Assembly: GCA_945860705.1 (NCBI GenBank)
Contig: CAMART010000011.1
Location: forward strand, 18,731-82,730
DNA length: 64,000 bases
Origin: Chitinophaga pinensis
GTDB lineage: Bacteria > Bacteroidota > Bacteroidia > Chitinophagales > CAMDFR01
Direction: 5' to 3'
Shown piece after piece: positions 38,337 through 47,190 of the stretch. A program made the translations under genes and the position numbers. How positions within the stretch are numbered: the first letter of the stretch is position 1; each line of letters starts with the position of its first letter. The notes beneath the pieces were generated by a model. It ran no database searches. It was not told the origin of the DNA and saw nothing but the letters and a program-made list of their open reading frames with translations.

Positions 38337-38432
38337 TCAATTTTCGTCACTTTAGTGACGCAATTATATTGATTTCCGTCAGTGTACTGACGGTATTTTA
38401 TTGAATTCCGTCAATTAGTTGACGGAATTCAA
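38337..38432. repeat. Three tandem 32-base palindromic units
   Basis: Three dyads have centres at 38352.5, 38384.5 and 38416.5. Their cores are CGTCAC-TTTA-GTGACG, CCGTCAGT-GT-ACTGACGG and TTGAATTCCGTCAA-TTAG-TTGACGGAATTCAA. The CGTCA/TGACG arms are constant. The base pair after them is C-G, G-C and A-T in turn, so both arms change together. Confidence 0.85.
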
Positions 38433-38466
38433 TATTTTTTTTATTTCTGCACCATCATATATTGTC

Positions 38467-38565
38467 ATGAAAGACATTGATAGAATATATAATACACTCA
38501 CCACAAACGCTCATCAATCAAGAAAATTATTTGGATTATATTCTATAACAAAGATGTTACAATAA
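38467..38565 (+). CDS. Possible 32-residue open frame
   Basis: The frame reads MKDIDRIYNTLTTNAHQSRK and ends with KMLQ directly before the terminator at 38569. The first 24 residues loosely resemble the start of PcrB/GGGP synthase-like proteins (IYxxLxxNxxQxxKLF). It could be the remnant of a decayed gene or chance. No promoter is visible. Confidence 0.2.
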   Translation: MKDIDRIYNTLTTNAHQSRKLFGLYSITKMLQ

Positions 38566-38568
38566 AAA

Positions 38569-38604
38569 AAGCTTTGACTCCTCGCGGAGCCAAAGCTTAA
38601 TTTT
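38569..38604. terminator. Terminator downstream of icd
   Basis: AAGCTTTG-A-CTCC and GGAG-C-CAAAGCTT pair around TCGC, with A- and T-runs outside on both strands. It lies 83 bases after the icd stop and can work in both directions. Confidence 0.85.
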
Positions 38605-38627
38605 TTATAGATTAAATTGTCCAGTAT

Positions 38628-38683
38628 CTTATATCTTAATACTAATATCTTGATACTTAAATCTTGATACTTGATACTAAAAA
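38628..38683. repeat. Eight-unit heptamer array next to the icd stop codon
   Basis: The units are CTTATAT, CTTAATA, CTAATAT, CTTGATA, CTTAAAT, CTTGATA, CTTGATA, CTAAAAA. TCTTGATACTTAAATCTT (38648-38665) is identical to 37703-37720. Confidence 0.85.
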
Positions 38684-38686
38684 AGA

Positions 38687-39949
38687 CTACATATTCTTAA
38701 TAATCTCTTGTCCAAACTCAGAACATTTCAATTCGGTAGCACCTGACATTGTACGAGCAAAATCATAAGTTACTCTTTTGTTAGTGATAGAAGCTTCTAG
38801 ACCTTTTAAAATTAAATCAGCTGCTTCTTTCCATCCCATATATTCAAACATCATTACACCTGACAAAATCACTGAACTAGGATTTACTTTATCTTGACCA
38901 GCATATTTTGGAGCTGTACCATGAGTAGCTTCAAATATTGCATGACCCGTGATATAGTTGATATTTGCACCTGGAGCAATACCGATACCTCCAACCTCTG
39001 CAGCCAAAGCATCAGAAATATAATCTCCATTTAAGTTCAATGTAGCAACTAAATCATACTCCGATGGACGTAATAAAATTTGTTGTAAGAAGTTATCTGC
39101 AATAGCATCTTTTACAAGTATTTTACCACTAGCAAGTGCAGCAGATTGCTCATCATTAGCAGCTTTTTCACCACTTGCAGCTTTAGTTTTTTCCCACTGA
39201 TTCCAAGTATAAAATTTATCGCCAAATTCTCTTTCTGCTAACTCATAACCCCATTGTTTGAACTGACCTTCAGTAAATTTCATGATATTTCCTTTATGAA
39301 CTAAGGTTACACTTTTTCTATTGTTTTTAATACAATATTCTAATGCACTTCTTACCAATCTTTCAGTACCTTCTTTAGATACTGGTTTTACACCTAAAGA
39401 TGAAGTCTCTGGGAAACGAATATTTTTTACACCCATTTCATTGATTAAGAAATCTCTTAATTTTTTTACTTCTGGTGAACCTGCCATGAACTCAATACCA
39501 GCATAGATATCTTCTGTATTCTCTCTGAAAATAACCATATCCACATCTTGTGGTCTTACCACTGGTGAAGGTACTCCTGTAAAGTATTTTACAGGACGAA
39601 CACAAGCATAAAGATCTAATTGCTGACGAAGTGCTACATTCAACGAACGAATACCGCCTCCAACTGGAGTTGTTAATGGTCCTTTGATAGCAAAAAGATA
39701 TTCATTGATGGTATCTAAAGTTTCTTGAGGTAACCAATTTCCTGTTTTGTTAAAAGCCTTTTCACCAGCTAAAACTTCTGTCCACTCGATTTTACGAGCA
39801 CCACCATAAGCTTTTTCTACAGCTGCATCAAATACTGCCTGAGATGCTGGCCAGATATCTACCCCTATTCCATCACCTTCTATAAAAGGGATTACAGGAT
39901 GATTTGGTACTGTAAGTACGCCATTTTCAATTCTTATTTTTTCTCCCAT
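38687..39949 (-). CDS. icd: Isocitrate dehydrogenase, NADP-type
   Basis: Icd oxidises isocitrate to 2-oxoglutarate in the TCA cycle. The 420-residue protein matches the E. coli-like type. [16 protein letters not shown] is the N-terminal motif. [20 protein letters not shown] contains the serine that AceK phosphorylates in E. coli. [27 protein letters not shown] and [17 protein letters not shown] with GIAPGANIN follow, and [19 protein letters not shown] ends the coenzyme region. It stands alone, with a -7 box upstream and a terminator plus heptamer array downstream. Confidence 0.97.
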   Translation of the reverse strand: MGEKIRIENGVLTVPNHPVIPFIEGDGIGVDIWPASQAVFDAAVEKAYGGARKIEWTEVLAGEKAFNKTGNWLPQETLDTINEYLFAIKGPLTTPVGGGIRSLNVALRQQLDLYACVRPVKYFTGVPSPVVRPQDVDMVIFRENTEDIYAGIEFMAGSPEVKKLRDFLINEMGVKNIRFPETSSLGVKPVSKEGTERLVRSALEYCIKNNRKSVTLVHKGNIMKFTEGQFKQWGYELAEREFGDKFYTWNQWEKTKAASGEKAANDEQSAALASGKILVKDAIADNFLQQILLRPSEYDLVATLNLNGDYISDALAAEVGGIGIAPGANINYITGHAIFEATHGTAPKYAGQDKVNPSSVILSGVMMFEYMGWKEAADLILKGLEASITNKRVTYDFARTMSGATELKCSEFGQEIIKNM

Positions 39950-39983
39950 TGTTAATATATTTTTTGTTTAAATTTTCGATGTG

Positions 39984-39991
39984 CAAAAGTA
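39984..39991 (-). promoter_or_regulatory. -7 box of icd
   Basis: On the minus strand TACTTTTG matches TAnnTTTG and lies 35 bases before the start codon. Confidence 0.5.
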
Positions 39992-40034
39992 TAGATTTTT
40001 TTGATGAATTTTACCCTTAAAACAATATATAATT

Positions 40035-40577
40035 ATGATTATCAGTTCAACTAATATTTCCATACGAGATTGGAAACAAAATGACATAGAAAAAATTAGT
40101 CACTGGTATACAGGACAACATGCTTGGATGAAACTCGATGCCCCTTATTTTGCAAAACCTAATGATGAGGCATTACAAAAAAGAATAGAATATTATCAAA
40201 CTCTGACTGATGATGATAAACTAACGCACCCTAGGAAAAATTTAGTTATTGCATTAAATGATGAATTGATAGGCAATATAAACTGGTACTTTACTAGCAA
40301 AGAAACCAATTGGGTAAGCTTAGGAATCTCTATTTTCGACCCTGTTCATTGGCAGAAAGGATATGGAACGGAAGCATTATATTTATGGACAGATTATCTA
40401 TTTGAACATATGCCACAAATAGCTAGGCTCGACTTGTATACATGGAGTGGAAATATAGGCATGCAAAAAACCGCTTTGAAACTCGGATATAAAGAAGAAG
40501 CGCGTTTTAGAAATGCTCGAATAGTGGAGGATATTTATTATGATTCGCTAGGATTCGGAATATTAAGAAAAGAATAG
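40035..40577 (+). CDS. GNAT family N-acetyltransferase
   Basis: This 180-residue acetyl-CoA-dependent transferase is of the RimJ/RimL/SpeG-like kind. The acetyl-CoA loop is seen as IFDPVHWQKGYGTEALYLWTDYLFE near residues 105-126. The segment LDLYTWSGNIGMQKTALKLGYKEEARFRNA is typical of the last strands of the fold. The N-terminus (IRDWKQNDIEKISHWY) is also family-like. The substrate is unknown. It converges on the Fe-S carrier gene with 16 bases between stops. Confidence 0.85.
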   Translation: MIISSTNISIRDWKQNDIEKISHWYTGQHAWMKLDAPYFAKPNDEALQKRIEYYQTLTDDDKLTHPRKNLVIALNDELIGNINWYFTSKETNWVSLGISIFDPVHWQKGYGTEALYLWTDYLFEHMPQIARLDLYTWSGNIGMQKTALKLGYKEEARFRNARIVEDIYYDSLGFGILRKE

Positions 40578-40593
40578 GAAGCTCTGAGAGAAT

Positions 40594-40932
40594 CTATGCA
40601 AAAGAAGTACCACAGCCACAAGTCTTTGTAGCATTTGGATTATTATAGATAAAACCTCTATTGTTTAGCCCATCTTGATAATCTATCTCTATCCCTTCCA
40701 GATAAAGCGAATGAGCAATATTCATCACTACTTTCACTCCATCTATATCAAACTCATCATCACCTTCTTGTTTGCTATCAAAATCTAATATATAAGAAAA
40801 TCCAGCACAACCTCCTCCTTTTACTCCTATTCTTAAAAAAGATTTTGAAGTATTAGAATTGGCTTGTGAGAGTCTTTTTATCTCGTCTATTGCTCCTTTA
40901 GTAAGACTTACAGGTATTTTTAGTGTATTCAT
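40594..40932 (-). CDS. A-type iron-sulfur cluster carrier (IscA/ErpA/SufA family)
   Basis: This 112-residue protein passes Fe-S clusters to target enzymes in the cytoplasm. The three ligand cysteines are visible in GVKGGGCAGFSY and near the C-terminus in KTCGCGTSFA. VSLTKGAIDEIKRL and NPNATKTCGCG are family features. It stands alone, not in a suf or isc operon, so it cannot be named IscA, SufA or ErpA with confidence. Confidence 0.95.
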   Translation of the reverse strand: MNTLKIPVSLTKGAIDEIKRLSQANSNTSKSFLRIGVKGGGCAGFSYILDFDSKQEGDDEFDIDGVKVVMNIAHSLYLEGIEIDYQDGLNNRGFIYNNPNATKTCGCGTSFA

Positions 40933-41032
40933 TTTTATAGTATCTACAAATTTATAAACTATTTATGTATATATAAAGTTCCATAATAAAATATATTGCA
41001 CTTATTTTGCGTTTGATATAATAAACTATAAA

Positions 41033-41560
41033 ATGGGCACAGAAATTTTAGAAATAGCAAAATACGTATTACCATCTTTGATATCACTAACAGCAGCTAT
41101 TTTGATAGTACGTATGTTTATGAAGCGGGATGAAGATTACAAAAAATTTGAAATAGCTGTAAAAAATAAAAATACTACACTACCTCTTAGACTTCAATCA
41201 TATGAAAGATTGACTTTGCTACTAGAAAGACTAGAACCTAGTAGTTTAATAACACGACTTGTTCCTAATGATCTTACATCCAAAGATTATCAACTAATAC
41301 TAATATCAAATATAAAAGCCGAATTTGAACATAATCTTTCTCAACAAATTTATGTATCATCCAATGTTTGGAATTCTGTAGTTCTTGTAAAAAACGACTT
41401 GATAAAAACCGTAATCATGAAAGGTGCAGAACTAGGACCAGACGCATCTGGATTGCAACTCAGCAGAGCTATACTCACTCACTATCATGAACTTGAAACA
41501 GCTAGCCCAAATGGTGCAGCATTAGATATGATAAGTATGGAAGTGAAATCTTTATTTTAA
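41033..41560 (+). CDS. Conserved Bacteroidota protein of unknown function
   Basis: This 175-residue protein has one N-terminal membrane anchor (YVLPSLISLTAAILIVRMFM). A cytoplasmic helical region follows with LPLRLQSYERLTLLLERLEP, IKAEFEHNLSQQIYVSSNVW and ELETASPNGAALDMISMEVK. The pattern is familiar from uncharacterised proteins of this phylum, frequently located before methylmalonyl-CoA mutase genes. I cannot assign a function. It lies 85 bases before the mutase gene. Confidence 0.7.
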   Translation: MGTEILEIAKYVLPSLISLTAAILIVRMFMKRDEDYKKFEIAVKNKNTTLPLRLQSYERLTLLLERLEPSSLITRLVPNDLTSKDYQLILISNIKAEFEHNLSQQIYVSSNVWNSVVLVKNDLIKTVIMKGAELGPDASGLQLSRAILTHYHELETASPNGAALDMISMEVKSLF

Positions 41561-41616
41561 GATTGTTCCATTTTTTAGAGTAATTCAAAATCTATTTTTC
41601 AAGCATGAATAATTCT

Positions 41617-41624
41617 TACCTTTG
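41617..41624 (+). promoter_or_regulatory. -7 box of the mutase gene
   Basis: TACCTTTG, identical to the mdh -7 box, lies 21 bases before the ATG at 41646. Confidence 0.5.
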
Positions 41625-41645
41625 TAGGACTAAGAATTATTAGAT

Positions 41646-43193
41646 ATGGCAAAACATCAAACCGATTCAGGTATTATTATAAAGCCTGATTATGAGCAAC
41701 CAGAAAGTAAATTAAGCAAAGCAGGACATTTCCCTTTTACTAGAGGCATACACGAAAGCATGTATAGAGATAGGCTCTGGACCATGCGTCAGTATGCAGG
41801 GTTTTCTACAGCAGAAGAAAGCAATAAACGATATAAATATTTATTGGCAAATGGAGTGATGGGTTTGAGTGTAGCTTTTGATTTGCCTACACAAATAGGT
41901 TATGACTCTGACCATGAACTAGCAGAAGGCGAAGTAGGCAAAGTAGGTGTAGCTATAGATAGCATAGAAGATATGGAGATACTTTTTGATGGTATAAAAT
42001 TGGAAGATATTTCTACATCTATGACCATCAATGCCAGTGGTTATATTTTACTCGCATTATATATTGCACTTGCAAAAAAACAAGGAGCAGATATCAAGAA
42101 AATCAGTGGTACTATACAAAACGATATACTCAAAGAATATGCGGCTCGAGGCACTTATATTTATCCTCCAAAGGCATCTATGAAAATCATTACAGATATT
42201 TTTGAATATTGTAGCAAAGAAGTACCAAAATGGAATACGATTTCTATATCAGGATATCATATACGTGAAGCAGGTTCTACAGCCGTGCAAGAGTTGGCAT
42301 TTACTTTAGCTAATGGAAAAGCATATGTAGAAGCTGCACAAAAAAAAGGATTGGATATAAATGTATTTGGAAAAAGATTGAGTTTCTTTTTCAATGCACA
42401 TAATAATTTTTTTGAAGAAATAGCTAAATTTAGAGCAGCTAGAAGCATGTGGGCAAAAATGATGAAAGAGCTGGGTGCTACGGATGAAAAAGCCATGCAA
42501 CTAAGATTTCACTCACAAACTGGTGGAAGTACGCTCACTGCACAACAGCCAAAAAACAACATCACCCGAGTGACACTTCAGGCATTAGCAGCGGTGATGG
42601 GAGGCACACAATCACTTCACACTAATGGATACGACGAAGCGCTTTCACTTCCTACAGAAGAAGCAGCTCGTATAGCATTACGTACACAGCAAATCATAGG
42701 ACTTGAAAGTGGCGTAAGCAGTGCTGTAGACCCTATGGGTGGTTCGTATTTTGTAGAGGCGCTTACTGCAGAAATAGAAGCAAAAGCATTTGAACTAATT
42801 CAAAAAATAGATAAAATGGGTGGTGCTGTGAGTGCAATTGAAAAAGGTTTTATGCAAGAAGAGATCGCTAGAAGTAGCTATGCATATCAAAAGTCAATAG
42901 AATCAAAAGAGCAAATAATAGTAGGTGTCAATGATTTTTTAGTTGATGAACCAAAATATGAAGGGGTTTTTAAAATTGACGATAGTATACGAAAAATACA
43001 AAGTGATAAACTCGCTAAACTTAGAGCTAATAGAAATCAATCACTTGTAGATACACATATTAATTCAATAAAAGAAGCAGCAAAAAATGACACGAATATA
43101 ATGCCCCATGTAATAGAAGCTGTAGAATGCAAAGCTACGCTGGGTGAAATTGCTAACGCTTTACGTGAAGTATATGGAGAATTTATTGGCTAA
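41646..43193 (+). CDS. Methylmalonyl-CoA mutase, large chain catalytic domain
   Basis: This 515-residue protein is the TIM-barrel substrate domain of a coenzyme-B12-dependent acyl-CoA mutase, which links propionate or branched-chain oxidation to succinyl-CoA. Motifs include [71 protein letters not shown] and [14 protein letters not shown]. The TYIYPP segment is of the methylmalonyl-CoA rather than isobutyryl-CoA type. The C-terminal B12-binding domain of one-piece mutases (about 700 residues) is absent, so a separate small subunit must exist outside the window. Its end overlaps the next, convergent gene by 11 bases. Confidence 0.9.
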   Translation: MAKHQTDSGIIIKPDYEQPESKLSKAGHFPFTRGIHESMYRDRLWTMRQYAGFSTAEESNKRYKYLLANGVMGLSVAFDLPTQIGYDSDHELAEGEVGKVGVAIDSIEDMEILFDGIKLEDISTSMTINASGYILLALYIALAKKQGADIKKISGTIQNDILKEYAARGTYIYPPKASMKIITDIFEYCSKEVPKWNTISISGYHIREAGSTAVQELAFTLANGKAYVEAAQKKGLDINVFGKRLSFFFNAHNNFFEEIAKFRAARSMWAKMMKELGATDEKAMQLRFHSQTGGSTLTAQQPKNNITRVTLQALAAVMGGTQSLHTNGYDEALSLPTEEAARIALRTQQIIGLESGVSSAVDPMGGSYFVEALTAEIEAKAFELIQKIDKMGGAVSAIEKGFMQEEIARSSYAYQKSIESKEQIIVGVNDFLVDEPKYEGVFKIDDSIRKIQSDKLAKLRANRNQSLVDTHINSIKEAAKNDTNIMPHVIEAVECKATLGEIANALREVYGEFIG

Positions 43194-44577
43194 GCTTTTC
43201 TATAAACCAAGCTTTTTCTGATAATACTTTTTCATTACTAATGTCTAGAATTAATTTTTCTTTTGCTTTAGTAGCATAGGGTGCTAAGTGAATGAGCTTC
43301 GTCATATACTTTGCTATTTTACTAAAATTAGTTTTGTGATAGGCTAGTATATTTTTTCTTTTGAGCATTTGTTTAAAATTAGCAATAAACGATTCTGCTA
43401 AATTATACTCATCTAACTCTATAAATATTTTTAATTGGATGATTCTCAACTGAAGTTGAGTGAGTAAATCTTGTATATCTGTTTTATTTATAAAATCTAG
43501 TGCTTCAGAATACTTTTTAATAGCTACTAAATATTTTGATTTATTGAGTGCGTAATAATCTTCTGGATTTTCAGTATCTAAATTATTTTTATATTTCTCT
43601 ATAAAAACTTCTACCCATTCGATTTCGTTTTGTTTAATAGCTATATTCACTGCATTGCTATATGTAAATGGAGAAAGTTTGTTTTTATCAAGTAATATTT
43701 CAAATTCAATACCTATTTTGTAGTGATCAAAGACTCTTTTTTCAAATTCTTTATTTCCTTGATTGATTTGTCTTATACAAAAGTTTATCAATAATAATAA
43801 AGCATCTTTTATTTCTAATTTATTTTTGATAGCTAAACAAGTATTGAATGAATCGTGAGTAGGTATATATTGTTCTATCTTATTTTCTAAAATTAGTTTA
43901 TAAATATGATAGTATAATGCGATCATAGGATTTTGTAAATAATTACTTTGTGTAAACTCTAGTATATCTTTAAAAAAGCCATCATTTATTGTTTGATTAA
44001 AAATAGCTTGTTGGTTTATTATGCTACAAGCTACCTTTAGTTTACTTAGTATAAAAAATTCATCTAATGACTTATTTAATTCTTGTAATAAACCTATCTC
44101 TGTTCTATTTGATTTTATTGAATGATTATAAAAAAGTGTATAAATATTGTATTTGGTATAGGATTCTTGGGGAGTATTAATCTTTGATTTTTCTAGTGTT
44201 GTATTAAAAGAATATTGTGTTTCCTCAATACCTTTAGTAAAATCTTTTTCACTATAAAAACTTAACTGTTTATATATAGGCTCAAAACTATTTTGTTTTT
44301 CTATTTGAATATATCCAAACTCTTCTACCAATTTTAAGGTATAAGACATCAAATGCCTTAGTTTCAAATCATTAAATTTTTCTTTTGGAAATAGTTTTTT
44401 AAAAACCTTTTCTTTTTCTAAAGCTACTAATGAATCAAAATTCAATTGTATGTAAGTAAATAATTCTTTAACTTTATCATGTTTATTGAAATTCGGGTCA
44501 TTTATGTAGTTATTAAGCATTTCCAATTCATAAGTTGAAAATACTTTTAATATTTTATATAATTTACTTTTATACAT
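43183..44577 (-). CDS. Unknown helical-repeat protein
   Basis: This gene is not recognised. From the ATG at 44577 ([20 protein letters not shown]) it encodes 464 residues. An ATG 18 bases upstream would precede the likely -7 box (44590-44583) and is disfavoured. The sequence is almost entirely amphipathic helices, rich in Lys, Asn and Leu, with TPR-like stretches ([40 protein letters not shown]) but no strict consensus. No signal peptide is present. It resembles uncharacterised Bacteroidota proteins with irregular solenoids. Confidence 0.7.
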   Translation of the reverse strand: MYKSKLYKILKVFSTYELEMLNNYINDPNFNKHDKVKELFTYIQLNFDSLVALEKEKVFKKLFPKEKFNDLKLRHLMSYTLKLVEEFGYIQIEKQNSFEPIYKQLSFYSEKDFTKGIEETQYSFNTTLEKSKINTPQESYTKYNIYTLFYNHSIKSNRTEIGLLQELNKSLDEFFILSKLKVACSIINQQAIFNQTINDGFFKDILEFTQSNYLQNPMIALYYHIYKLILENKIEQYIPTHDSFNTCLAIKNKLEIKDALLLLINFCIRQINQGNKEFEKRVFDHYKIGIEFEILLDKNKLSPFTYSNAVNIAIKQNEIEWVEVFIEKYKNNLDTENPEDYYALNKSKYLVAIKKYSEALDFINKTDIQDLLTQLQLRIIQLKIFIELDEYNLAESFIANFKQMLKRKNILAYHKTNFSKIAKYMTKLIHLAPYATKAKEKLILDISNEKVLSEKAWFIEKLSQ

Positions 44578-44582
44578 GATAG

Positions 44583-44590
44583 ACAAAAAT
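44583..44590 (-). promoter_or_regulatory. -7 box directly upstream of the solenoid protein
   Basis: On the minus strand TATTTTTG ends 5 bases before the ATG at 44577. With the usual 5-7 base distance to the transcript start, this mRNA would be leaderless. Confidence 0.4.
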
Positions 44591-44709
44591 AGCAATAAAA
44601 CATTTATTTTAAAATAATTTTTAATATTTAAAATCCGACAAATGCATTATATTGACCTTTTTTTTGACATATTATCTTCTCATGTTTGTATTATCAAAAA
44701 TTCTATAAA

Positions 44710-47082
44710 ATGAAAAATTTAAAACTCATACTTATTACATTATGCATTTTTGCATCAGTATTAACATATGCAACATCATATACTGTAAGTTCTATTTCTT
44801 ATGTTCCTTATCCATATACTGGTGGCACATCTCTTACATTAGGAGATGATGTAAACTCTGCCCCAATTCCATTAGGATTTAGTTTTCAATTTTTCGATCA
44901 AACACATACTAGTGTAATAATAAACTCAAATGCTGTACTAGCATTTGGTAATTATTCTGCCTTTAGATACACACCAGGTACTAATTTTAGAGAGGTATAT
45001 GTAAACATGCATGATATTCACCCAGGGCTAGCATCACATCCAGGCAATATCAATTACTATACTCTAGGCACTGCTCCAAATAGAATTTTTGTAGTAAACT
45101 ATTATGATATTGTGAAATTTGGTACTACATGCAACACACATAATTATACTGGACAAGTAGTACTTCATGAAACTTCAAATAATATTGATATCTATCTACA
45201 GCAAAAAGATTCGTGTAATGGGGTGATTCCGCAAAGTTGCATAGGAGTAGCGGATACTGGAGGCACCAATATTTATGCTCCAGGTAGAACACACACCAAT
45301 TGGTATGCAGAAAACGAAGGTTGGAGATTTTGTTATAATGGAGTGTGTACCACTGCTGGTGCACCTGACTATAGCTTTATCAAAGGAAGAATATATTATG
45401 ATATGAATAACGATTGCTCAAAAACATTGGGTGAAATGGGATTGCCTAATAATAATGTAGAACTATATGATACTATTACTGGTACAACTCAATTTGCTTC
45501 ATCAGATGTAGCTGGAAATTATACTGCACTTGTATCAAACGGATACTGGCGAGTTAGATTACTACCTTCTGCTTATATATTACCTAATGCTTGTGCTGAT
45601 CAATTTGTATTTATAGACACTACTACTGATTCTGGAGTAGTGGACTTAGCAGGTATGATTAGGACTTGTCCTTACTTAAGTACAAATATTGCAGCTGGCA
45701 TCATACGTCCATGTAGTACAGTAGTACATTATGTAAATTATTTCAATGGTGGAAGTACCTCACCGATTACTTATATAGATATAACGCTAGATACAACTCT
45801 CACATTTGATAGTGCATCACTTCCATTGTTATCTTCAATTGGTAATACGTATAGATTTGATTTAGGCTCTGTTCCTTTATTAACTGGTGGTAGTTTCCAT
45901 ATTTATAGCACAGCTCATTGTTGGCTTCATATCAATCAAACAGTATGTACAGAAGCTCATATATATCCAGATACACTTTGCCCTCCTCCACCTACAGGAT
46001 GGGATCAATCAAACTTAGATGCTACCGTTTATGAAGATACGGTTGGTGAAGATTCTGTAACATTTAAACTAAAAAATATTGGAAGTGGAAATATGTCCAC
46101 TCCTACTATACTCACTGTTGTAGAAGATATAATTATGATTGTAAATACTACAACTACTCTAAATTCTGGTGCAGAACAGATATATAAATTCCCAAGTAAT
46201 GGAAAAATGTATAGACTGCAAGCAAACCAAACCCTTAATAATCCATACAAAACATTTACAGCAGCATCTCTAGAGGGAGCTACAGATACTATCACAGATA
46301 CCATATCATATGGTCTGGTTAATAATTTCCCTCTAGATGACGAGCCCGTACAAATAGATATGACTTGTAATGAAGTGCGAACTTCTTATGATCCAAATAT
46401 AAAATCAGCTACACCAACTGGTATAACAAGTGATCACTTATTAGAAAAAAATACTACTATAAAATATAGAATTGATTTTCAAAACAAAGGTAATGATACA
46501 GCATTCTATGTAGCAATATCAGACCCTATATCTCCATTATTAAATTTAGGTAGTCTTCAGTTTTTAACAAGTAGTCACCCTTGTACCTATAATTTATTAG
46601 ATGATCATAGTGTAAAATTTGAATTCAATAATATTAGACTTACTGATAGTGCTTCTGATGAACCTAGAAGTCATGGTTTTGTGGAGTTCACTATAGAGCA
46701 GATGCCAGATTTAGTTGATGGTTCTGTTATCAATAATTCTGCAGGTATCACTTTTGATGTAAATGTACCTATCATTACAAATACAACTTTCCATACAATT
46801 GGCAGATTGATGAATACAGGATTTACTTCATTAAATCCTGAGAAATTTAATGTAATAGCATATCCAAATCCATTTGAAAATGAAGTGCATATTTCATCAG
46901 ATAAAATAGATGAAAATACACAAATAAAAGTGTACGGTATTGATGGTAAATTAGTATATACAGCAAATGGAACAAACAAAGAATTTGTAGTTTACAGAAA
47001 AGATTTAACTAAAGGAATGTATATCTACGAAATTTCTAAAAACAATAAATTATTAGGTACTGGCAAACTAGTAGCTCAATAA
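44710..47082 (+). CDS. Secreted surface protein with SdrB-like domain, conserved repeat domain and T9SS sorting domain
   Basis: This 790-residue protein starts at ATG 44710 with signal peptide MKNLKLILITLCIFASVLTY; an in-frame TTG 24 bases upstream is unlikely. Residues 25-210 form an unassigned N-terminal domain with aromatic-rich strands. An SdrD B-like fold follows (FIKGRIYYDMNNDCSKTLGE...LPNNNVELYD). Near residues 560-690 there is a domain common in Bacteroidota surface proteins (YDPNIKSATPTG; IKYRIDFQNKGNDTAFYVAI; GFVEFTIEQ). The C-terminal 75 residues are a type A T9SS domain (VIAYPNPFENEVHIS; LTKGMYIYEI). It is probably an attached adhesin-like or structural protein. A strong terminator follows. 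Confidence 0.88.
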   Translation: MKNLKLILITLCIFASVLTYATSYTVSSISYVPYPYTGGTSLTLGDDVNSAPIPLGFSFQFFDQTHTSVIINSNAVLAFGNYSAFRYTPGTNFREVYVNMHDIHPGLASHPGNINYYTLGTAPNRIFVVNYYDIVKFGTTCNTHNYTGQVVLHETSNNIDIYLQQKDSCNGVIPQSCIGVADTGGTNIYAPGRTHTNWYAENEGWRFCYNGVCTTAGAPDYSFIKGRIYYDMNNDCSKTLGEMGLPNNNVELYDTITGTTQFASSDVAGNYTALVSNGYWRVRLLPSAYILPNACADQFVFIDTTTDSGVVDLAGMIRTCPYLSTNIAAGIIRPCSTVVHYVNYFNGGSTSPITYIDITLDTTLTFDSASLPLLSSIGNTYRFDLGSVPLLTGGSFHIYSTAHCWLHINQTVCTEAHIYPDTLCPPPPTGWDQSNLDATVYEDTVGEDSVTFKLKNIGSGNMSTPTILTVVEDIIMIVNTTTTLNSGAEQIYKFPSNGKMYRLQANQTLNNPYKTFTAASLEGATDTITDTISYGLVNNFPLDDEPVQIDMTCNEVRTSYDPNIKSATPTGITSDHLLEKNTTIKYRIDFQNKGNDTAFYVAISDPISPLLNLGSLQFLTSSHPCTYNLLDDHSVKFEFNNIRLTDSASDEPRSHGFVEFTIEQMPDLVDGSVINNSAGITFDVNVPIITNTTFHTIGRLMNTGFTSLNPEKFNVIAYPNPFENEVHISSDKIDENTQIKVYGIDGKLVYTANGTNKEFVVYRKDLTKGMYIYEISKNNKLLGTGKLVAQ

Positions 47083-47110
47083 AAATATTTTTCTGTTCGT
47101 GTAATTAATG

Positions 47111-47139
47111 AAGGTGTGCTGCATAGCACACCTTTTTTT
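47111..47139 (+). terminator. Intrinsic terminator of the T9SS surface protein gene
   Basis: AAGGTGTGCT pairs with AGCACACCTT around GCAT, followed by a T-run. Confidence 0.92.
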
Positions 47140-47160
47140 ATATAAAAATTAAAATAAATC

Positions 47161-47180
47161 CTAGATTTACAATACAAAAT
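47161..47180 (+). repeat. 20-base leader repeat, copy 2
   Basis: This copy is identical to 28871-28890 and lies 10 bases before the SDR start codon and 21 bases after a terminator. Confidence 0.6.
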
Positions 47181-47190
47181 CAAATAAATT

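Larger units (their letters stand above)
38231..38686. other. 456-base gap with repeats, palindromes and a terminator
   Basis: No gene longer than 32 codons is present. From left to right the gap holds AT-rich sequence with no visible signal, three palindromes at exact 32-base spacing (38337-38432), a 32-codon open frame (38467-38565), a GC-rich terminator hairpin (38569-38604) and an eight-unit heptamer array (38628-38683) that ends 3 bases before the icd stop codon. Confidence 0.7.

Noticed and set aside
38337..38432. CRISPR array
   Set aside because: The spacing is regular, but the units are palindromes with shared flanks, there are no unique spacers of normal size and no cas genes.
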